DNA of 64,000 nt from positions 1-64,000 of the forward strand of contig NZ_JAHHZF010000011.1 of assembly GCF_018729455.1 (NCBI RefSeq), written 5' to 3'. Shown here piece after piece: positions 1 through 8,898 of the stretch. The notes beneath the pieces are model-generated. The model saw nothing but the letters and a program-made list of their open reading frames with translations. It had not been told where the DNA came from and did no database searches. The stretch's first letter is position 1. Every line of letters starts with the position of its first letter. The position numbers and the translations under genes were made by a program. The stretch is from Prosthecodimorpha staleyi (GTDB lineage: Bacteria > Pseudomonadota > Alphaproteobacteria > Rhizobiales > Ancalomicrobiaceae).

Positions 1-1719
1 TATATCGCCCCGGTCGGCGCGGCCTATGGCGGCAAGCGGATGCTCGATCAGTCCATCGGCTTCGAGAAGGCCTTTGCTGAGTTCCGGAAGGCCTCGGGCA
101 TTACCGACGCAGGGGAGCTGAAGGACTTCGAAAGTCAGATGGTGCGGATGGCGATCAAGTACGGGGTGCCCCGGAACGACGTGGCTGGCATGTTCTCAGA
201 GGCGTCCAAAAACGGCATTGCCAATGCAGATCTCGGCCAATTCGTGCGGATAGCCATTGCACAAGCGGTCGGTTGGGACATCGACCCACGGGGCGCCGCG
301 CAGACGATGTCTGAAACGAAGTCTGGAATGAACAAGACAATTCCCGAACTCGCAATCCTGGGAGACAAGATCAACTTTCTTGGCGACAACTCGGCAGCCA
401 GAGAAGCGAACATCAGTCATGCGTTCGGAATCGCGGGACCGAACACCAAGGTCTCAGGCCTGAGTGAAGATACGATCTTGGCCACATTGACCGCTGCCCA
501 GAGCACAGGTGTACGACCGGATGTCTCGGCGCGATGGTTCAGTGCCTTCATCACGACACTTCGCACCGCTCCCGATCAGCCGAAGCGCGTCGCAGGCGCC
601 CTGAAGGATCTGGGTTACACGCCGCAGGAGATGGCAGACGGAATTAAGAACGACGCAGATAAGACCCTGGATGACTTCTGGGCGCGCGTATCCAAGGCTG
701 AAAATAAGACGTCGATTTTCACCCGGCTGTTTGGCTTGGAGTGGCAGGACGAGACCGCGCGGGTCGCCGAGGCGGGCCCCGAGTACCGAAAGCAACGCGA
801 TGCGCTGAAGGATCCCAAGAACTACGAAGGGTCTCTGTTCCGCGGCCTGGAAATCCAGCAAAGCACGGCGGACAACCACTTGCAGCGCTTCAAGGCCCAG
901 GTCTCCGAGATTTCCGATCGCCTGACCCGGTGGATGCTGCCGGGGATCAACCAGGCGATCGACCAGACGCTCGACGGCGTCGACCGCGCCGACAAGGCGG
1001 CGGCCTCGGGCGGTACCGGCTGGCAGATGCTGGGGGCGGCCGCGCCCGGCCTGGAGCGCGACCTGGCGCGCGACCTGTTGCGCAAGAAGTCGGCCAGGGC
1101 CGACGGGGCACTGCTCGATCTGATGCGGCTGCAGGAGCGCCGCAACCAGGTGGGCGAGGAGAAGACGAAGGCCGAGACGGCCTTGCCGTCCGTCATCGGC
1201 AAGAGCGCCCGCAAAGGCGCGGAAGCACGGGTCCGAGACCTCGGGACCGAGATCGGGACCATCGACGGCGACATCGCCCAGGCGATCGCCAAGCTGCGGG
1301 AGGCCCGCGGCGAGGTCGAGCGCTTCCAGCGTGAGAATGCCGATGCCCTGTCGGGCAGCTTCGGCGCGGCCGGCGCGGAAAGCATGGACGGCTACGTCAA
1401 GGCGATCGAGGAGGGCGGCGCCCGCGCCGTCGCGGCTGCGCAACGGATCGTCGGGCAGCTCCGGTCAATCTTCGGCTTCACGGCCTCGCCCACGATCGCG
1501 CCGAACTTCGGGGGCGCGGCGCCGGCGGGCGGCGGCGGCGGAGAGAGCGGTGGCGGCATCGGCAAACAGACCAGCACCGGGGGCGGCAACGTCCAGGTGA
1601 CCCAGCACATCCACGGCACCGATCCGGCGGCGACCGCTCGCCATGCCCAGCGCGAGCAGGCCCGGGCCGTGCGGACGGCGATGGCCGGCGCGCTGCACGA
1701 TCTCGGGAGCTGGGCATGA
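1..1719 (+). CDS. Phage tail tape measure protein (5' truncated by window edge)
   Basis: The reading frame is already open at base 1, so this is the C-terminal part of a longer protein. The first visible ATG (base 40) is probably internal. Tape measure proteins set tail length and line the tail tube of contractile-tailed phages. The fragment shows the usual make-up: an Ala/Lys/Glu-rich helical body with coiled-coil stretches around residues 280-430, then a Gly/Ala-rich low-complexity tail near residues 485-530. The following genes are homologues of P2 tail proteins U, X and D in the usual order, which supports the assignment more than any single motif does. Its stop overlaps the next start by 4 bases. 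The prophage continues to the left outside this window. Confidence 0.8.
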   Translation, partial: YIAPVGAAYGGKRMLDQSIGFEKAFAEFRKASGITDAGELKDFESQMVRMAIKYGVPRNDVAGMFSEASKNGIANADLGQFVRIAIAQAVGWDIDPRGAAQTMSETKSGMNKTIPELAILGDKINFLGDNSAAREANISHAFGIAGPNTKVSGLSEDTILATLTAAQSTGVRPDVSARWFSAFITTLRTAPDQPKRVAGALKDLGYTPQEMADGIKNDADKTLDDFWARVSKAENKTSIFTRLFGLEWQDETARVAEAGPEYRKQRDALKDPKNYEGSLFRGLEIQQSTADNHLQRFKAQVSEISDRLTRWMLPGINQAIDQTLDGVDRADKAAASGGTGWQMLGAAAPGLERDLARDLLRKKSARADGALLDLMRLQERRNQVGEEKTKAETALPSVIGKSARKGAEARVRDLGTEIGTIDGDIAQAIAKLREARGEVERFQRENADALSGSFGAAGAESMDGYVKAIEEGGARAVAAAQRIVGQLRSIFGFTASPTIAPNFGGAAPAGGGGGESGGGIGKQTSTGGGNVQVTQHIHGTDPAATARHAQREQARAVRTAMAGALHDLGSWA

Positions 1720-2138
1720 GGGTGCTGGTGTCGATCGGCGGCGCGCGGCTGGAGCGGCTCGGCCTGAACCCGGGGCGGCTGTCGATGCGGGCGGAGGCCC
1801 GGGTGCCGGGCACCGCGACCTGGTACGCGACCGACTACCAGTTCACCGGGGTCGGCGATCAGACCGTGACCATCCAGGCCCGGACGCTGCCGCACTTCAT
1901 GGGCGGCCTCGACGCGATCACGACCCTGCTCGGCCATCTGCGCGCCAACCGGCCGGTCAACTACATCCGCATGGGCCGCAACTTCGCGGCCTCGATCGGC
2001 GGCCTGGTCGGGTTGAAATCCCTGCAGATCGACGAGGAGCGCCTGCACCCGGCCGACGGCGTCGGCCGGATTGTCGATGTGCAGATCGAGCTGGTGCTGG
2101 TCTCGGACACCGGCGGGGCGTTCGGAGGCTTCCTGTGA
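1716..2138 (+). CDS. Phage tail protein, P2 GpU family
   Basis: A 140-residue protein of the P2 GpU family, a minor tail protein involved in tail completion. The sequence has the family's features: an N-terminal beta-rich part, a central AT.WYATDYQF stretch and the LRANRPVNYIRMGRNF region. It starts inside the end of the tape measure gene (ATGA overlap), and its own stop overlaps the GTG start of the next gene, so translation is probably coupled. Family membership is recognised from sequence, and the role is known from P2. Confidence 0.85.
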   Translation: MRVLVSIGGARLERLGLNPGRLSMRAEARVPGTATWYATDYQFTGVGDQTVTIQARTLPHFMGGLDAITTLLGHLRANRPVNYIRMGRNFAASIGGLVGLKSLQIDEERLHPADGVGRIVDVQIELVLVSDTGGAFGGFL

Positions 2139-2347
2139 CCAGCTACACGGTTCCCGGCGTCGAGGAGCGGCTCGACCGGATCGCCCGCGCGATCTACGGC
2201 AGCGAGCGAGGCGGCACCGTCGAGGCCCTCCTGGAAGCCAATCCGGGTCTGGCGGCGCATGGGCCCTTCGTGCCCGGCGGGACCGTGATCGAGGTGCCGC
2301 CGGCGCCCGAGCCCGTCGTCGCGACCGTCGTCCGGCCGTGGGAGTGA
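2135..2347 (+). CDS. Phage tail protein X (LysM-like)
   Basis: A 70-residue protein beginning at GTG 2135, inside the stop of the GpU gene (GTGA overlap). A longer frame open upstream in this register runs through gpU and is not real. The sequence has the GpX/LysM-like pattern: a short tyrosine-rich start, RLDRIARAIYG, an ALLEANPGLA helix and a proline-rich VIEVPPAP ending. P2 gpX is an essential small tail protein thought to bind peptidoglycan during assembly or entry. It is only 4 bases from the following gpD gene. Confidence 0.85.
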   Translation: MTSYTVPGVEERLDRIARAIYGSERGGTVEALLEANPGLAAHGPFVPGGTVIEVPPAPEPVVATVVRPWE

Positions 2348-2351
2348 GACC

Positions 2352-3368
2352 ATGTTCCGGCGGCCGATCGTGCGCGTCTGGGGGCCTACGGGGCGGGACC
2401 TTGCCGGCATCTGGGGCCAGTCGCTGGTCTCGGTGAAGGTGACCGACAACCGGGGCTATGAGAGCGACACGGCCGAGATCGTGCTGCGCGCCGAGCCGCC
2501 GGGCTGGACCTTCCCGCCCAAGGGCACGCTCTATCGGGTCGAGCTGGCCTGGGCCGATGGCGGGCCGGCCTTCGTCGGCCAGTACACGGTGCAGCGGGTC
2601 GGCGGCGGCGGCGATCCGGGCTCGGGCACCACGCTGCGGGTGACCTGCCGGGCGGCCGACATGGTCGACAAGCTCAAGGAAGTCGGCTCGACCCATTACG
2701 ACCAGAAGACCGCCGGCGACATCTTCCGCGACATCGCCTCGAAGGCCGGGCTTTCGGCCGTGGTCGCGCCGGAGATTGCCGGCATCCAGATGCCCTACCG
2801 GCTGCGCTGGCAGCAATCGGCGATCGACTTCGCGACTGCGCTCGGCGACGACGTGGGCGCGATGGTCAAGGCGCAGATGGGTCGCCTGGTCGTGACCAAG
2901 CGGGGCGAGGGCAAGAGCGCCGGCGGGTCGTCCCTGCCGCCTGTCGAGGTCCGCTACGACCCGAACTATCGCTTCGAGGCCGAGATCGAGCCGCGGCCGC
3001 AATACAGCGAGATGGGCGGCGATTGGTACGACCCGGCGCAGGCCCAGCGTCGTCGGGAGAAGGTCCAGCCGGGCTATTCGGCCGGCCGGCATGCCCTGAT
3101 GCATCCCTATCCGAGCCAGGCAGAGGCGAAGCTCGGCGCCGAGGCGGCCGGGCGGGAGCATGGCCGGAACTCAGGCTCCGGTTCCTTCGAGATGCCCGGC
3201 AACCCGCTCGCGGTCGCCGAGGCGCCCGTCATCTGCTCGGGCTTCGGTTCCGACATCGACGGGACCGAGTGGGTCTGCTCCTCGGCGGAGCACGTCGTCG
3301 AGCCCGAGAAGGGCTGGATCACGACCGTCCAGGTCGAGACGAAAGGGAGCGGAGACAAAAAGAAATAG
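2352..3368 (+). CDS. Phage late control gene D protein / tail hub (GpD)
   Basis: A 338-residue GpD-family protein, the baseplate hub of contractile tails and homologue of phage T4 gp27. In P2-like prophages its gene follows U and X, as it does here. The N-terminus (RVWGPTGRDL, then a VKVTDNRGYESDTAEI strand) and the later DMVDKLKEVGSTHYDQKTAGD segment are typical. The C-terminus ends in a short Lys-rich tail. It is the last recognisable structural gene of the prophage here. Phage genes beyond it are limited to a methylase. Confidence 0.88.
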   Translation: MFRRPIVRVWGPTGRDLAGIWGQSLVSVKVTDNRGYESDTAEIVLRAEPPGWTFPPKGTLYRVELAWADGGPAFVGQYTVQRVGGGGDPGSGTTLRVTCRAADMVDKLKEVGSTHYDQKTAGDIFRDIASKAGLSAVVAPEIAGIQMPYRLRWQQSAIDFATALGDDVGAMVKAQMGRLVVTKRGEGKSAGGSSLPPVEVRYDPNYRFEAEIEPRPQYSEMGGDWYDPAQAQRRREKVQPGYSAGRHALMHPYPSQAEAKLGAEAAGREHGRNSGSGSFEMPGNPLAVAEAPVICSGFGSDIDGTEWVCSSAEHVVEPEKGWITTVQVETKGSGDKKK

Positions 3369-3503
3369 GTGGCGGAGGCCAGCTTTCGCCGGCGGCGGGG
3401 CTAGTTTGGCGACCGGTTCCCGCCCGACAGGAGTCCCCTGATGTCGCTCCGCCTTGCGCACGTCGAGCGTGCAGGCTGGGAGTAGGGCAAGAGGGATAAA
3501 GGA

Positions 3504-4295
3504 ATGGTTGAGAGCACGCGTGCCCGCCCGGCTGCCGGCTATGTGGGTGGTAAGAAACAGCTGGCCGGCAGGCTGGCGAAGCGGATCGCCGCGATCGATC
3601 ACGAGGTCTATGCCGAGGCCTTCGTCGGGATGGGTGGTGTCTTCTTTCGGCGGTCGGCTCCGGCGAAGGTGGAGGTGATCAATGACCGCAGCCGGGATGT
3701 CGCGACATTCTTCCGCATCCTGCAGAACCACTATCAGGCCTTCATGGACATGCTCCGGTGGCAGCTCACGAGCCGCGACGAGTTCGAACGGCTGAACGGT
3801 ATGGACCCCGAGCGCCTGACCGACCTGCAAAGAGCCGCACGGTTTCTGTACCTGCAGCGACTGTCCTTCGGCGGCAAGGTCGCGGGCCGCACCTTTGGGG
3901 TTGACCCCAGAGGGCCCGGCCGCTTCAACGTCGATCGTCTGGCGCCTCTTCTCGCCGAGGCCCACGAGCGCCTCGCCGGGGTCTGGATCGAGTGCCTGGA
4001 CTGGCCCGATTTCCTTGCCCGATGGGATAGGCCGCAAACTCTTTTCTTCCTCGATCCACCCTACTACGGCACCGAGCACTACTACGGTCGAGGGCTCTTC
4101 GAGAGGAGCGACTACGACCGCCTTTCAGCGGCTTTGAAGGGTCTTCGAGGCTCGTTCGTGCTGACCCTGAATGACCACCCGGAGGTACGCCGCATCTTCC
4201 GGGGCTTCCGAATGGAGACGGCTGCGGTGACCTACACCATCGGCTCCGGTAACACGACGCGGGCGGGCGAGCTGATCATTTCCACGGATCGGTGA
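3504..4295 (+). CDS. Phage-borne D12-class (Dam-type) adenine-N6 DNA methyltransferase
   Basis: A 263-residue methyltransferase of the Dam/D12 class. Motif I is AEAFVGMGG (residues 37-45), preceded by an YVGGKKQL start (13-20) that corresponds to the family's Y.GGK.K entry. An acidic IND lies at 59-61, and the catalytic DPPY at 184-187. GAGGGATAAAGGA precedes ATG 3504. It sits directly downstream of the tail hub gene, so it is probably carried by the prophage and may protect phage DNA from restriction. There is no cognate restriction gene beside it. The recognition sequence cannot be read from the protein. It differs from the host CcrM at 61.4-62.6 kb, which is a beta-class enzyme. Confidence 0.88.
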   Translation: MVESTRARPAAGYVGGKKQLAGRLAKRIAAIDHEVYAEAFVGMGGVFFRRSAPAKVEVINDRSRDVATFFRILQNHYQAFMDMLRWQLTSRDEFERLNGMDPERLTDLQRAARFLYLQRLSFGGKVAGRTFGVDPRGPGRFNVDRLAPLLAEAHERLAGVWIECLDWPDFLARWDRPQTLFFLDPPYYGTEHYYGRGLFERSDYDRLSAALKGLRGSFVLTLNDHPEVRRIFRGFRMETAAVTYTIGSGNTTRAGELIISTDR

Positions 4296-4380
4296 GGCGT
4301 GCCAGGTGCTACAAAACCAAGTGTCCGTGACTCCGAAATCAAGTGTCGCGCTACACCGATCCGGTCGGCCGCCAGACCGA

Positions 4381-4505
4381 CCCCCTCATCCGCCCTTCGG
4401 GCACCTTCTCCCCCCTTAGGGGGAGAAGGGGTAACCCGTTGAGAGATCGCAGGATTCATCGCCCCCGATCCATCCGCTGGACACCCGAAGGCGGGATGAG
4501 GGGGG
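4381..4505. repeat. Composite palindromic intergenic repeat, copy 1
   Basis: The outer arms CCCCCTCATCCGCCCTTCGGG (written here as 20-base core CCCCTCATCCGCCCTTCGGG, from 4382) and its near reverse complement at 4484-4505 enclose an inner hairpin CCTTCTCCCCC/GGGGGAGAAGG at 4404-4429. Two related copies occur at 58287 and 58559. Repeats of this type are common between genes in Hyphomicrobiales. It lies between the prophage edge and ohrR. The rest of 4296-4687 holds no gene that I can support. Confidence 0.75.
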
Positions 4506-4664
4506 CGATGCCGCTACGGGCTGCAAACCCGTGGGTCGGGCAACGCGGGAGGTTGCCGACTGTCCGAAGAAGCTGAGTGGCGGAGTATCCGGCCAACCTT
4601 CTGTTTGGACGGCGGGCGGCCGCGCGTCATGTCTGCCCGCAGCAATCCGGACTCGCGCCATTCC

Positions 4665-4676
4665 ATTGCGCACTAT
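4665..4676 (+). promoter_or_regulatory. Probable OhrR operator upstream of ohrR
   Basis: ATTGCGCACTAT lies 11 bases before the ohrR start. It matches 10 of 12 positions of the perfect palindrome ATTGCGCGCAAT found upstream of ohr at 11443-11454. OhrR proteins are known to repress both themselves and ohr, so a shared operator is expected. The position, overlapping the likely ribosome-binding region, suits autorepression. Binding is inferred. Confidence 0.55.
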
Positions 4677-4687
4677 AGGATGGCGCC

Positions 4688-5116
4688 ATGGATACGCCGC
4701 CGCGTCTCGAAGACCAGATCTGTTTTGCCCTCTACGGGGCGCTGCAGGCCATGACGCGGGCCTACAAGCCGCTTCTGGAGCCGCTCGGGCTGACCTATCC
4801 GCAATATCTGGTCATGCTGGTGCTGTGGGAACGCGACGGGCTCTCGGTCGGCGAGATCGGCGAACGCCTCGGGCTCGATTCGGGCACGCTGACCCCGCTT
4901 CTGAAGCGCCTGGAAGGCGCCGGCTACCTCGATCGCAGCCGCGACAAGGCCGACGAGCGGGTCGTGCGCGTGGCGCTCACCCCTGCAGGCGACGCCCTGC
5001 GTGAACCGGCCGCCGCGGCGGTCCGCGCGATCGGCTGTCTGATCGGACAGCCCGCCGGCGACCTCGCCACGCTGCGCGACGGCATCAAGGCCCTGAAGGC
5101 CAGCCTGTCGAAGTGA
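4688..5116 (+). CDS. ohrR: Organic hydroperoxide sensor/repressor OhrR (MarR family, 2-Cys)
   Basis: A 142-residue MarR-family repressor with the OhrR signature: [25 protein letters not shown], then [14 protein letters not shown] and the DER wing. The sensing cysteine is Cys12. A second cysteine, Cys117, lies 105 residues later, the same separation as Cys22/Cys127 of the Xanthomonas 2-Cys OhrR, so a disulfide-forming mechanism is likely. Organic hydroperoxides oxidise Cys12, releasing DNA and de-repressing ohr. Unusually, ohr is not adjacent but 5.9 kb away on the other side of the pqq operon. Matching operator-like palindromes occur before both genes. Confidence 0.92.
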   Translation: MDTPPRLEDQICFALYGALQAMTRAYKPLLEPLGLTYPQYLVMLVLWERDGLSVGEIGERLGLDSGTLTPLLKRLEGAGYLDRSRDKADERVVRVALTPAGDALREPAAAAVRAIGCLIGQPAGDLATLRDGIKALKASLSK

Positions 5117-5382
5117 CCCTCCCGGTGGCGCGGGCGCATCCCGGTGGCGCGGGCGGAGATTGCGCCCCGCCAGACCATGGCCAGCGCGGAGTTGGGACCG
5201 TCCCCGGCGGCCGTCGGCCTCCAAGGTCCCGCCCTACGACCCGGCAGGCCCGGCCCCCTCGGCGGCCGCGTGCCCCGGCGGCGCGCGACCGAGCGTCGTC
5301 CCGTGAAGGCCACGCCCTGCCTCGACATCCGTCCGGGCCCGGAGGCGGGACCCCGTTCGGGCGGGTTGGCGAGGCGGCGGCC

Positions 5383-5769
5383 TTACGGGAAGCAGCGCAT
5401 CTCTGCTTCGGCCTGGGCGCGGCGGAGATCCGCGATGGTCTCGTCCATGGCGGTGTTGGCGCGGAAGGTCGAGGCGGCCTGGCCGACGCCCTGGCGCATC
5501 ATCAGGATGGTCTCGGCCTGCTCGTACTTGTCGTAGGGCAGGATCGAGGCGACCACGTCGACCGAGCAGGAGCAGCGCATCAGCGCGTCGCGGGTCTGCC
5601 CGTTGGCGGCCATGCAGCCGAACACATAGTCGGCGCGCGCGGCGGTCGGGAAGTCATTCAGGGTGCCGGGGTCCACGCCGTTCTGCGCCAGCGCCGGCCC
5701 GGACAGGGCGAGCGCGGCGACACATGCGAACAGGGCCGTGCCGGCCCGGCGGCGATCAGTTCTCGACAT
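5383..5769 (-). CDS. Small secreted Cys-containing protein at end of pqq operon, function unknown
   Basis: Start chosen at ATG 5769, which overlaps the end of the upstream gene by 14 bases. Longer versions of the frame run through that gene. The 128-residue product has a signal peptide (ALFACVAALALSGPALA, cut after about residue 28). A compact mature part carries the motif FGCMAANGQTRDALMRCSCS, three cysteines in total plus one near the C-terminus (EMRCFP). The even cysteine number in an exported protein suggests disulfides, but no CXXCH heme motif is present. Being last in the pqq operon suggests a periplasmic role linked to PQQ or a PQQ enzyme. That is inference from context only. Confidence 0.7.
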   Translation of the reverse strand: MSRTDRRRAGTALFACVAALALSGPALAQNGVDPGTLNDFPTAARADYVFGCMAANGQTRDALMRCSCSVDVVASILPYDKYEQAETILMMRQGVGQAASTFRANTAMDETIADLRRAQAEAEMRCFP

Positions 5770-6478
5770 AGCGGGTGACCTCCTCGACCAGCGGGGCGCC
5801 GCCGTCGGGCGCAGGCGTCGTGATCCGGATCTCGTAGATGAGGCCCGGGACTTCGGGCGAGACCGTGAAGCGGTAGACGGTTTCCGAGAAGGCGGCCATG
5901 CGGGCCTTCTGGGGATCGTTGACATAGGGCCTGACGGTGAATTGCGTGCCGTCGACCTCGCCGGTGCCGAGCTTGATCTTGACCGGCTCGGCGCTGGCGG
6001 CCTCGCGCATTCCGGTCCGGATCGCGTTCTTGAAGTAGCGCGGATTGCCGCCGAGCAGCTTGGCGAAATCGCCGAGATGCAGTTCCAGCATCAGGATCGC
6101 GGTCGGATTGAAGGCGACATTGTCGAACGGGCCGGCGGCACGATGCTGCGGCCCCTTGAACAGCGTCACGATGACGTTGCGCTTGGCCGCGGCCTCGCCC
6201 GGCTCCAGCGTCAACTCGACCACGTCCTTGAAGCCCGGCTTGACCTTGTCGGGATCGCGGACGCTGCGCTCGAAACCGTATTTCAAGACCGTCCCGGGCG
6301 GTGCCTTGAGATAGTGCTCGCCCTCGAACAGGACTTCGCCGACATCGGCCTTGGCGGCGGCGGAGGCCGCCGGCCCGGCCGCCTCGGCCGCGGGCACAAC
6401 GGCGCCGAGCGCTAGGGCTAGGGCGAGGGCGCAGACCGCAGCCCGTGCGGTGCGCTTTCCGAATTCCATCATCGACAA
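5756..6478 (-). CDS. Secreted protein of unknown function downstream of pqqE
   Basis: A 240-residue protein with a clear N-terminal signal sequence (ARAAVCALALALALGAVVPA) and an Ala-rich linker. A soluble mature domain of about 200 residues follows, predicted mainly beta from its alternating pattern. No catalytic motif or cofactor site was recognised. A 94-base gap separates it from pqqE, and its stop overlaps the start of the next small secreted gene, so the two are probably co-translated. Their joint position at the tail of the PQQ operon makes them candidates for periplasmic accessory factors of PQQ or quinoprotein function. I do not recognise the family. Confidence 0.75.
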   Translation of the reverse strand: MSMMEFGKRTARAAVCALALALALGAVVPAAEAAGPAASAAAKADVGEVLFEGEHYLKAPPGTVLKYGFERSVRDPDKVKPGFKDVVELTLEPGEAAAKRNVIVTLFKGPQHRAAGPFDNVAFNPTAILMLELHLGDFAKLLGGNPRYFKNAIRTGMREAASAEPVKIKLGTGEVDGTQFTVRPYVNDPQKARMAAFSETVYRFTVSPEVPGLIYEIRITTPAPDGGAPLVEEVTRYVEN

Positions 6479-6572
6479 GGGTCATCTCCTCCCGAGACTG
6501 TCCTGCCCGCCGCCCGCGCCGGTTCTTTGCATGTCGACGTCGGGCCGGAGCCAAGTCCGGTCCGGGATGCCG

Positions 6573-7700
6573 TCATTGCGCCGGTTCGCGAGCCCGGGTC
6601 GTCATTTCCCGATATTGATAGGGCGGCGGTGTGGCTGTCACGGCCTCCGCCTCGGCGAGGGCCACGATTTTGTGGTGCAGCGGCGATTTGTGGCAGGCGG
6701 GATCGGTCGCCGCGGCGTCGCCGGCGAGCGCCAGCGCCTGGCAGCGGCAGCCGCCCCAGTCGATCTCGGCCCGCTCGCAGGTCCGGCACAGGTCGGGCAT
6801 CCAGTCGGTGCCGCGATAGGCCGTGAAGGCCGGCGAGTGCAGCCAGATGTCGCGCAGCGAATGCTCGCGCACGTTCCAGAATTCGAGATGCGGAATGGTC
6901 TCGGCGGCATGGCAGGGCAGCGCCTTGCCGGACGGCGCGACATTGATCGACCGGCGCCCCCAGCCGCCCGAGCAGGCCTTGGGATATTTCGCGTAATAGT
7001 CCGGGATGACCATGTCGATGACCAGCGTACCCTCCAGGCGGGTGCGGGCGGCCTCGACGAGCGCGATCGCGCGGTCGACCTCGGGCTTGGCCGGCATCAG
7101 CGCGGCGCGGTTGGCATAGGCCCAGCCGTAATACTGGGTATGGGCGACCTCGAGCCGCTTCGCCCCCATGGCGACGGCGAGGTCGACCAGGTCGCCGACC
7201 TGGTGGATGTTGCCGCGATGGATGACGGCGTTGAGGGTCAGCGGCAGGCCTGCATCGACGACCCAGCGGCCGACCTCGCGCTTCTTCTCATAGGCGCCGC
7301 GATAGCCCGCGACATGGTCGTTGACCGCCGCGTCCGCGCCTTGGATCGAAAGCTGGACGTGATCCAAGCCGGCATCGACCAGCTTCGTCAGCAGGTCCTG
7401 CGAGACGCCGACGCCGGAGGTGATCAGGTTGGAATAGATGCCGACCTCGGCGCAGTGGCGGGTCAGCTCGACGATGTCGCGCCGGGCGGTCGGCTCGCCG
7501 CCGGACAGATGGGTGTGCAGCACGCCGAGCGCGGCAGCCTCGGTGAAGACCCGCTTCCAGGTCTCGGTGTCGAGTTCGACCGAGCGCCGGTCCAGCTCCA
7601 TGGGATTGGAGCAATAGGGACATTTCAGCGGGCAGCGGTGGGTCAGCTCGGCGAGCAGGCCGAGCGGTGCCGGGACGGAAACGGGCCGCGGTGCGTTCAT
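6573..7700 (-). CDS. pqqE: PQQ biosynthesis radical SAM enzyme PqqE
   Basis: PqqE forms the carbon-carbon bond between the Glu and Tyr side chains of the PqqA peptide, the first step of PQQ synthesis. The 375-residue protein has the radical-SAM cluster motif C23-X3-C27-X2-C30 (RCPLKCPYC), and the [12 protein letters not shown] segment follows. A C-terminal SPASM-type cysteine set ligates auxiliary clusters: LPCH, then [18 protein letters not shown], then DPACH. The length matches the family. It overlaps pqqD by 4 bases. PqqE works with PqqD bound as peptide chaperone. Confidence 0.96.
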   Translation of the reverse strand: MNAPRPVSVPAPLGLLAELTHRCPLKCPYCSNPMELDRRSVELDTETWKRVFTEAAALGVLHTHLSGGEPTARRDIVELTRHCAEVGIYSNLITSGVGVSQDLLTKLVDAGLDHVQLSIQGADAAVNDHVAGYRGAYEKKREVGRWVVDAGLPLTLNAVIHRGNIHQVGDLVDLAVAMGAKRLEVAHTQYYGWAYANRAALMPAKPEVDRAIALVEAARTRLEGTLVIDMVIPDYYAKYPKACSGGWGRRSINVAPSGKALPCHAAETIPHLEFWNVREHSLRDIWLHSPAFTAYRGTDWMPDLCRTCERAEIDWGGCRCQALALAGDAAATDPACHKSPLHHKIVALAEAEAVTATPPPYQYREMTTRAREPAQ

Positions 7701-7981
7701 AGCTCCAGCACCCTCTTGTTGGCGAGATCGACCAGCATGGCGCGGATGTCGGCATCGATCACCGACGGCTCTTCATTGTAGGCGGCGGCCGTCTCGGCGA
7801 TCACGGTCGCGAGCGTGCGCTGGCCGTCGCAGAGCTTCAGGATGCCGGCCGCCGCCTCGTCGATCTGGAAGGCGCGTTCCGGGGCGAGCAGCATCCAGCT
7901 GTTGCGCACCTGGTCGAAACGCAGTTTCACCCCGCGCGGTAGGCGCGGCACGGCCTCGTCGGTGGCGGCATCGGCTTTCAT
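7697..7981 (-). CDS. pqqD: PqqA-binding peptide chaperone PqqD
   Basis: A 94-residue PqqD. It binds the PqqA precursor peptide and presents it to PqqE. The sequence shows the family's [20 protein letters not shown] strand region, an [12 protein letters not shown] segment and the winged-helix part [14 protein letters not shown]. It is a separate gene, not fused to PqqC or PqqE as in some methylotrophs. Its ends overlap both neighbours by 4 bases (the second pqqC upstream, pqqE downstream), a tightly coupled arrangement. Confidence 0.95.
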   Translation of the reverse strand: MKADAATDEAVPRLPRGVKLRFDQVRNSWMLLAPERAFQIDEAAAGILKLCDGQRTLATVIAETAAAYNEEPSVIDADIRAMLVDLANKRVLEL

Positions 7982-8718
7982 CGGGTCTCCTCGTCCGGGA
8001 TCCAGGCCCCCGGCGGCGGCAGCTTCGGATCGACATAGGCGAAATGCAGCGCGTCGAGCTGCGACCAGAGCACGTCACACTTGAAGCGCATGGCCGCGAT
8101 CGCCAGAGCCTGGGTCTCGGCCGTGGTGGCGTGAGCCTTGGCATAGGCGAGCGCGAAGTCGGCATCGCGGTTCACCCGGGCCAGCCGTTCGTCGAAATAG
8201 GCGAGCGTCCGGCGGGCGATGAAGTCGTAGGAGGCGAGCATGCCGGACATGCGCTCGGAGACCACGGTCGCCGAGAACAGCTCGGTCAGCGAGGAGGCGA
8301 CGGCCTCGAGCGGCGTGCGCTCGCGGACGAATTGCAGATAGGCGTCGACGGCGAAGCGGGTCGCCGGCAGCACGCCCTCGAAGGCCAGCACCTTGCCGCG
8401 ATCGAGGCCGAGGCCGTCGGTCAGACGCAGCCAGCGATCGAGCCCGCTTTCGCCCTCGCCCTCGCCGTCCTGCTCGACGATGCGCCGGCGCCAGGAGCGG
8501 CGGTCGGCCGGATCGGCGAGGCGGGACAGCACCAGCGCGTCCTTCACCGGGATCATGGCCTGGTAGTAGGTGCGGTTGAGCGCCCAGGCGGTGACCTGTG
8601 CCCGGTCCAGCCGGCCGGCGCTGAGCAGGCGGTGGAACGGGTGCAGGTGATAGTAGCGCCGCGCGGCGACCTGGCGGAGTTCCTCCTCCAGTTCCGCGGG
8701 ACTGAGAATCCGGGCCAT
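7978..8718 (-). CDS. Diverged second PqqC paralogue lacking three active-site histidines
   Basis: A 246-residue heme-oxygenase-fold protein of the PqqC family, clearly homologous to the adjacent canonical copy. Start taken at ATG 8718 (MARILSPAEL); upstream extension is out of family. Aligned to Klebsiella PqqC as I remember it, Arg50, Tyr53, Gln54, Lys60, Arg80, Arg157, Tyr175, Arg179 and Lys214 are kept. The three histidines His24, His84 and His154 are replaced by Tyr (RYYHLHPFH), Gln (RIVEQDG) and Val (ATVVSER). It therefore keeps most of the substrate-binding shell but lacks residues used in proton and oxygen chemistry. It is probably co-transcribed with the other pqq genes, overlapping pqqD. 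It could be a partner or regulator of PqqC, an enzyme with altered chemistry, or in decay. The intact frame argues against decay. Confidence 0.85.
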   Translation of the reverse strand: MARILSPAELEEELRQVAARRYYHLHPFHRLLSAGRLDRAQVTAWALNRTYYQAMIPVKDALVLSRLADPADRRSWRRRIVEQDGEGEGESGLDRWLRLTDGLGLDRGKVLAFEGVLPATRFAVDAYLQFVRERTPLEAVASSLTELFSATVVSERMSGMLASYDFIARRTLAYFDERLARVNRDADFALAYAKAHATTAETQALAIAAMRFKCDVLWSQLDALHFAYVDPKLPPPGAWIPDEETR

Positions 8719-8898
8719 GCTGTCACTCCCCTGCGCTCGGCTTGCGCGCGGAGTGATAGCATGCCGGCCCGGCCCCGGGCGCGGTACCCGGCGCCGGCCA
8801 GCCCCGCGCCGAACCGCCCCATGCCGATCGTGCCCGCCCCGGACAAGGCTGGGCGCGACGCGGGAGACGGCGGGAGCGACCGGCGGCATGGCGGGGCC

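Noticed and set aside
3441-3485. A 14-codon frame between gpD and the phage methylase
   Set aside because: Too short to support and without homologue or conserved feature.
4308-4350. Possible insertion-sequence end (CAAGTGTCCGTGA and CAAGTGTCGCG close together)
   Set aside because: The two short matches resemble some IS ends, but no transposase fragment, partner end or target duplication is visible.
5113-5778. A 221-codon plus-strand frame after ohrR
   Set aside because: It overlaps the two secreted genes on the minus strand and has low-complexity Arg/Gly composition.
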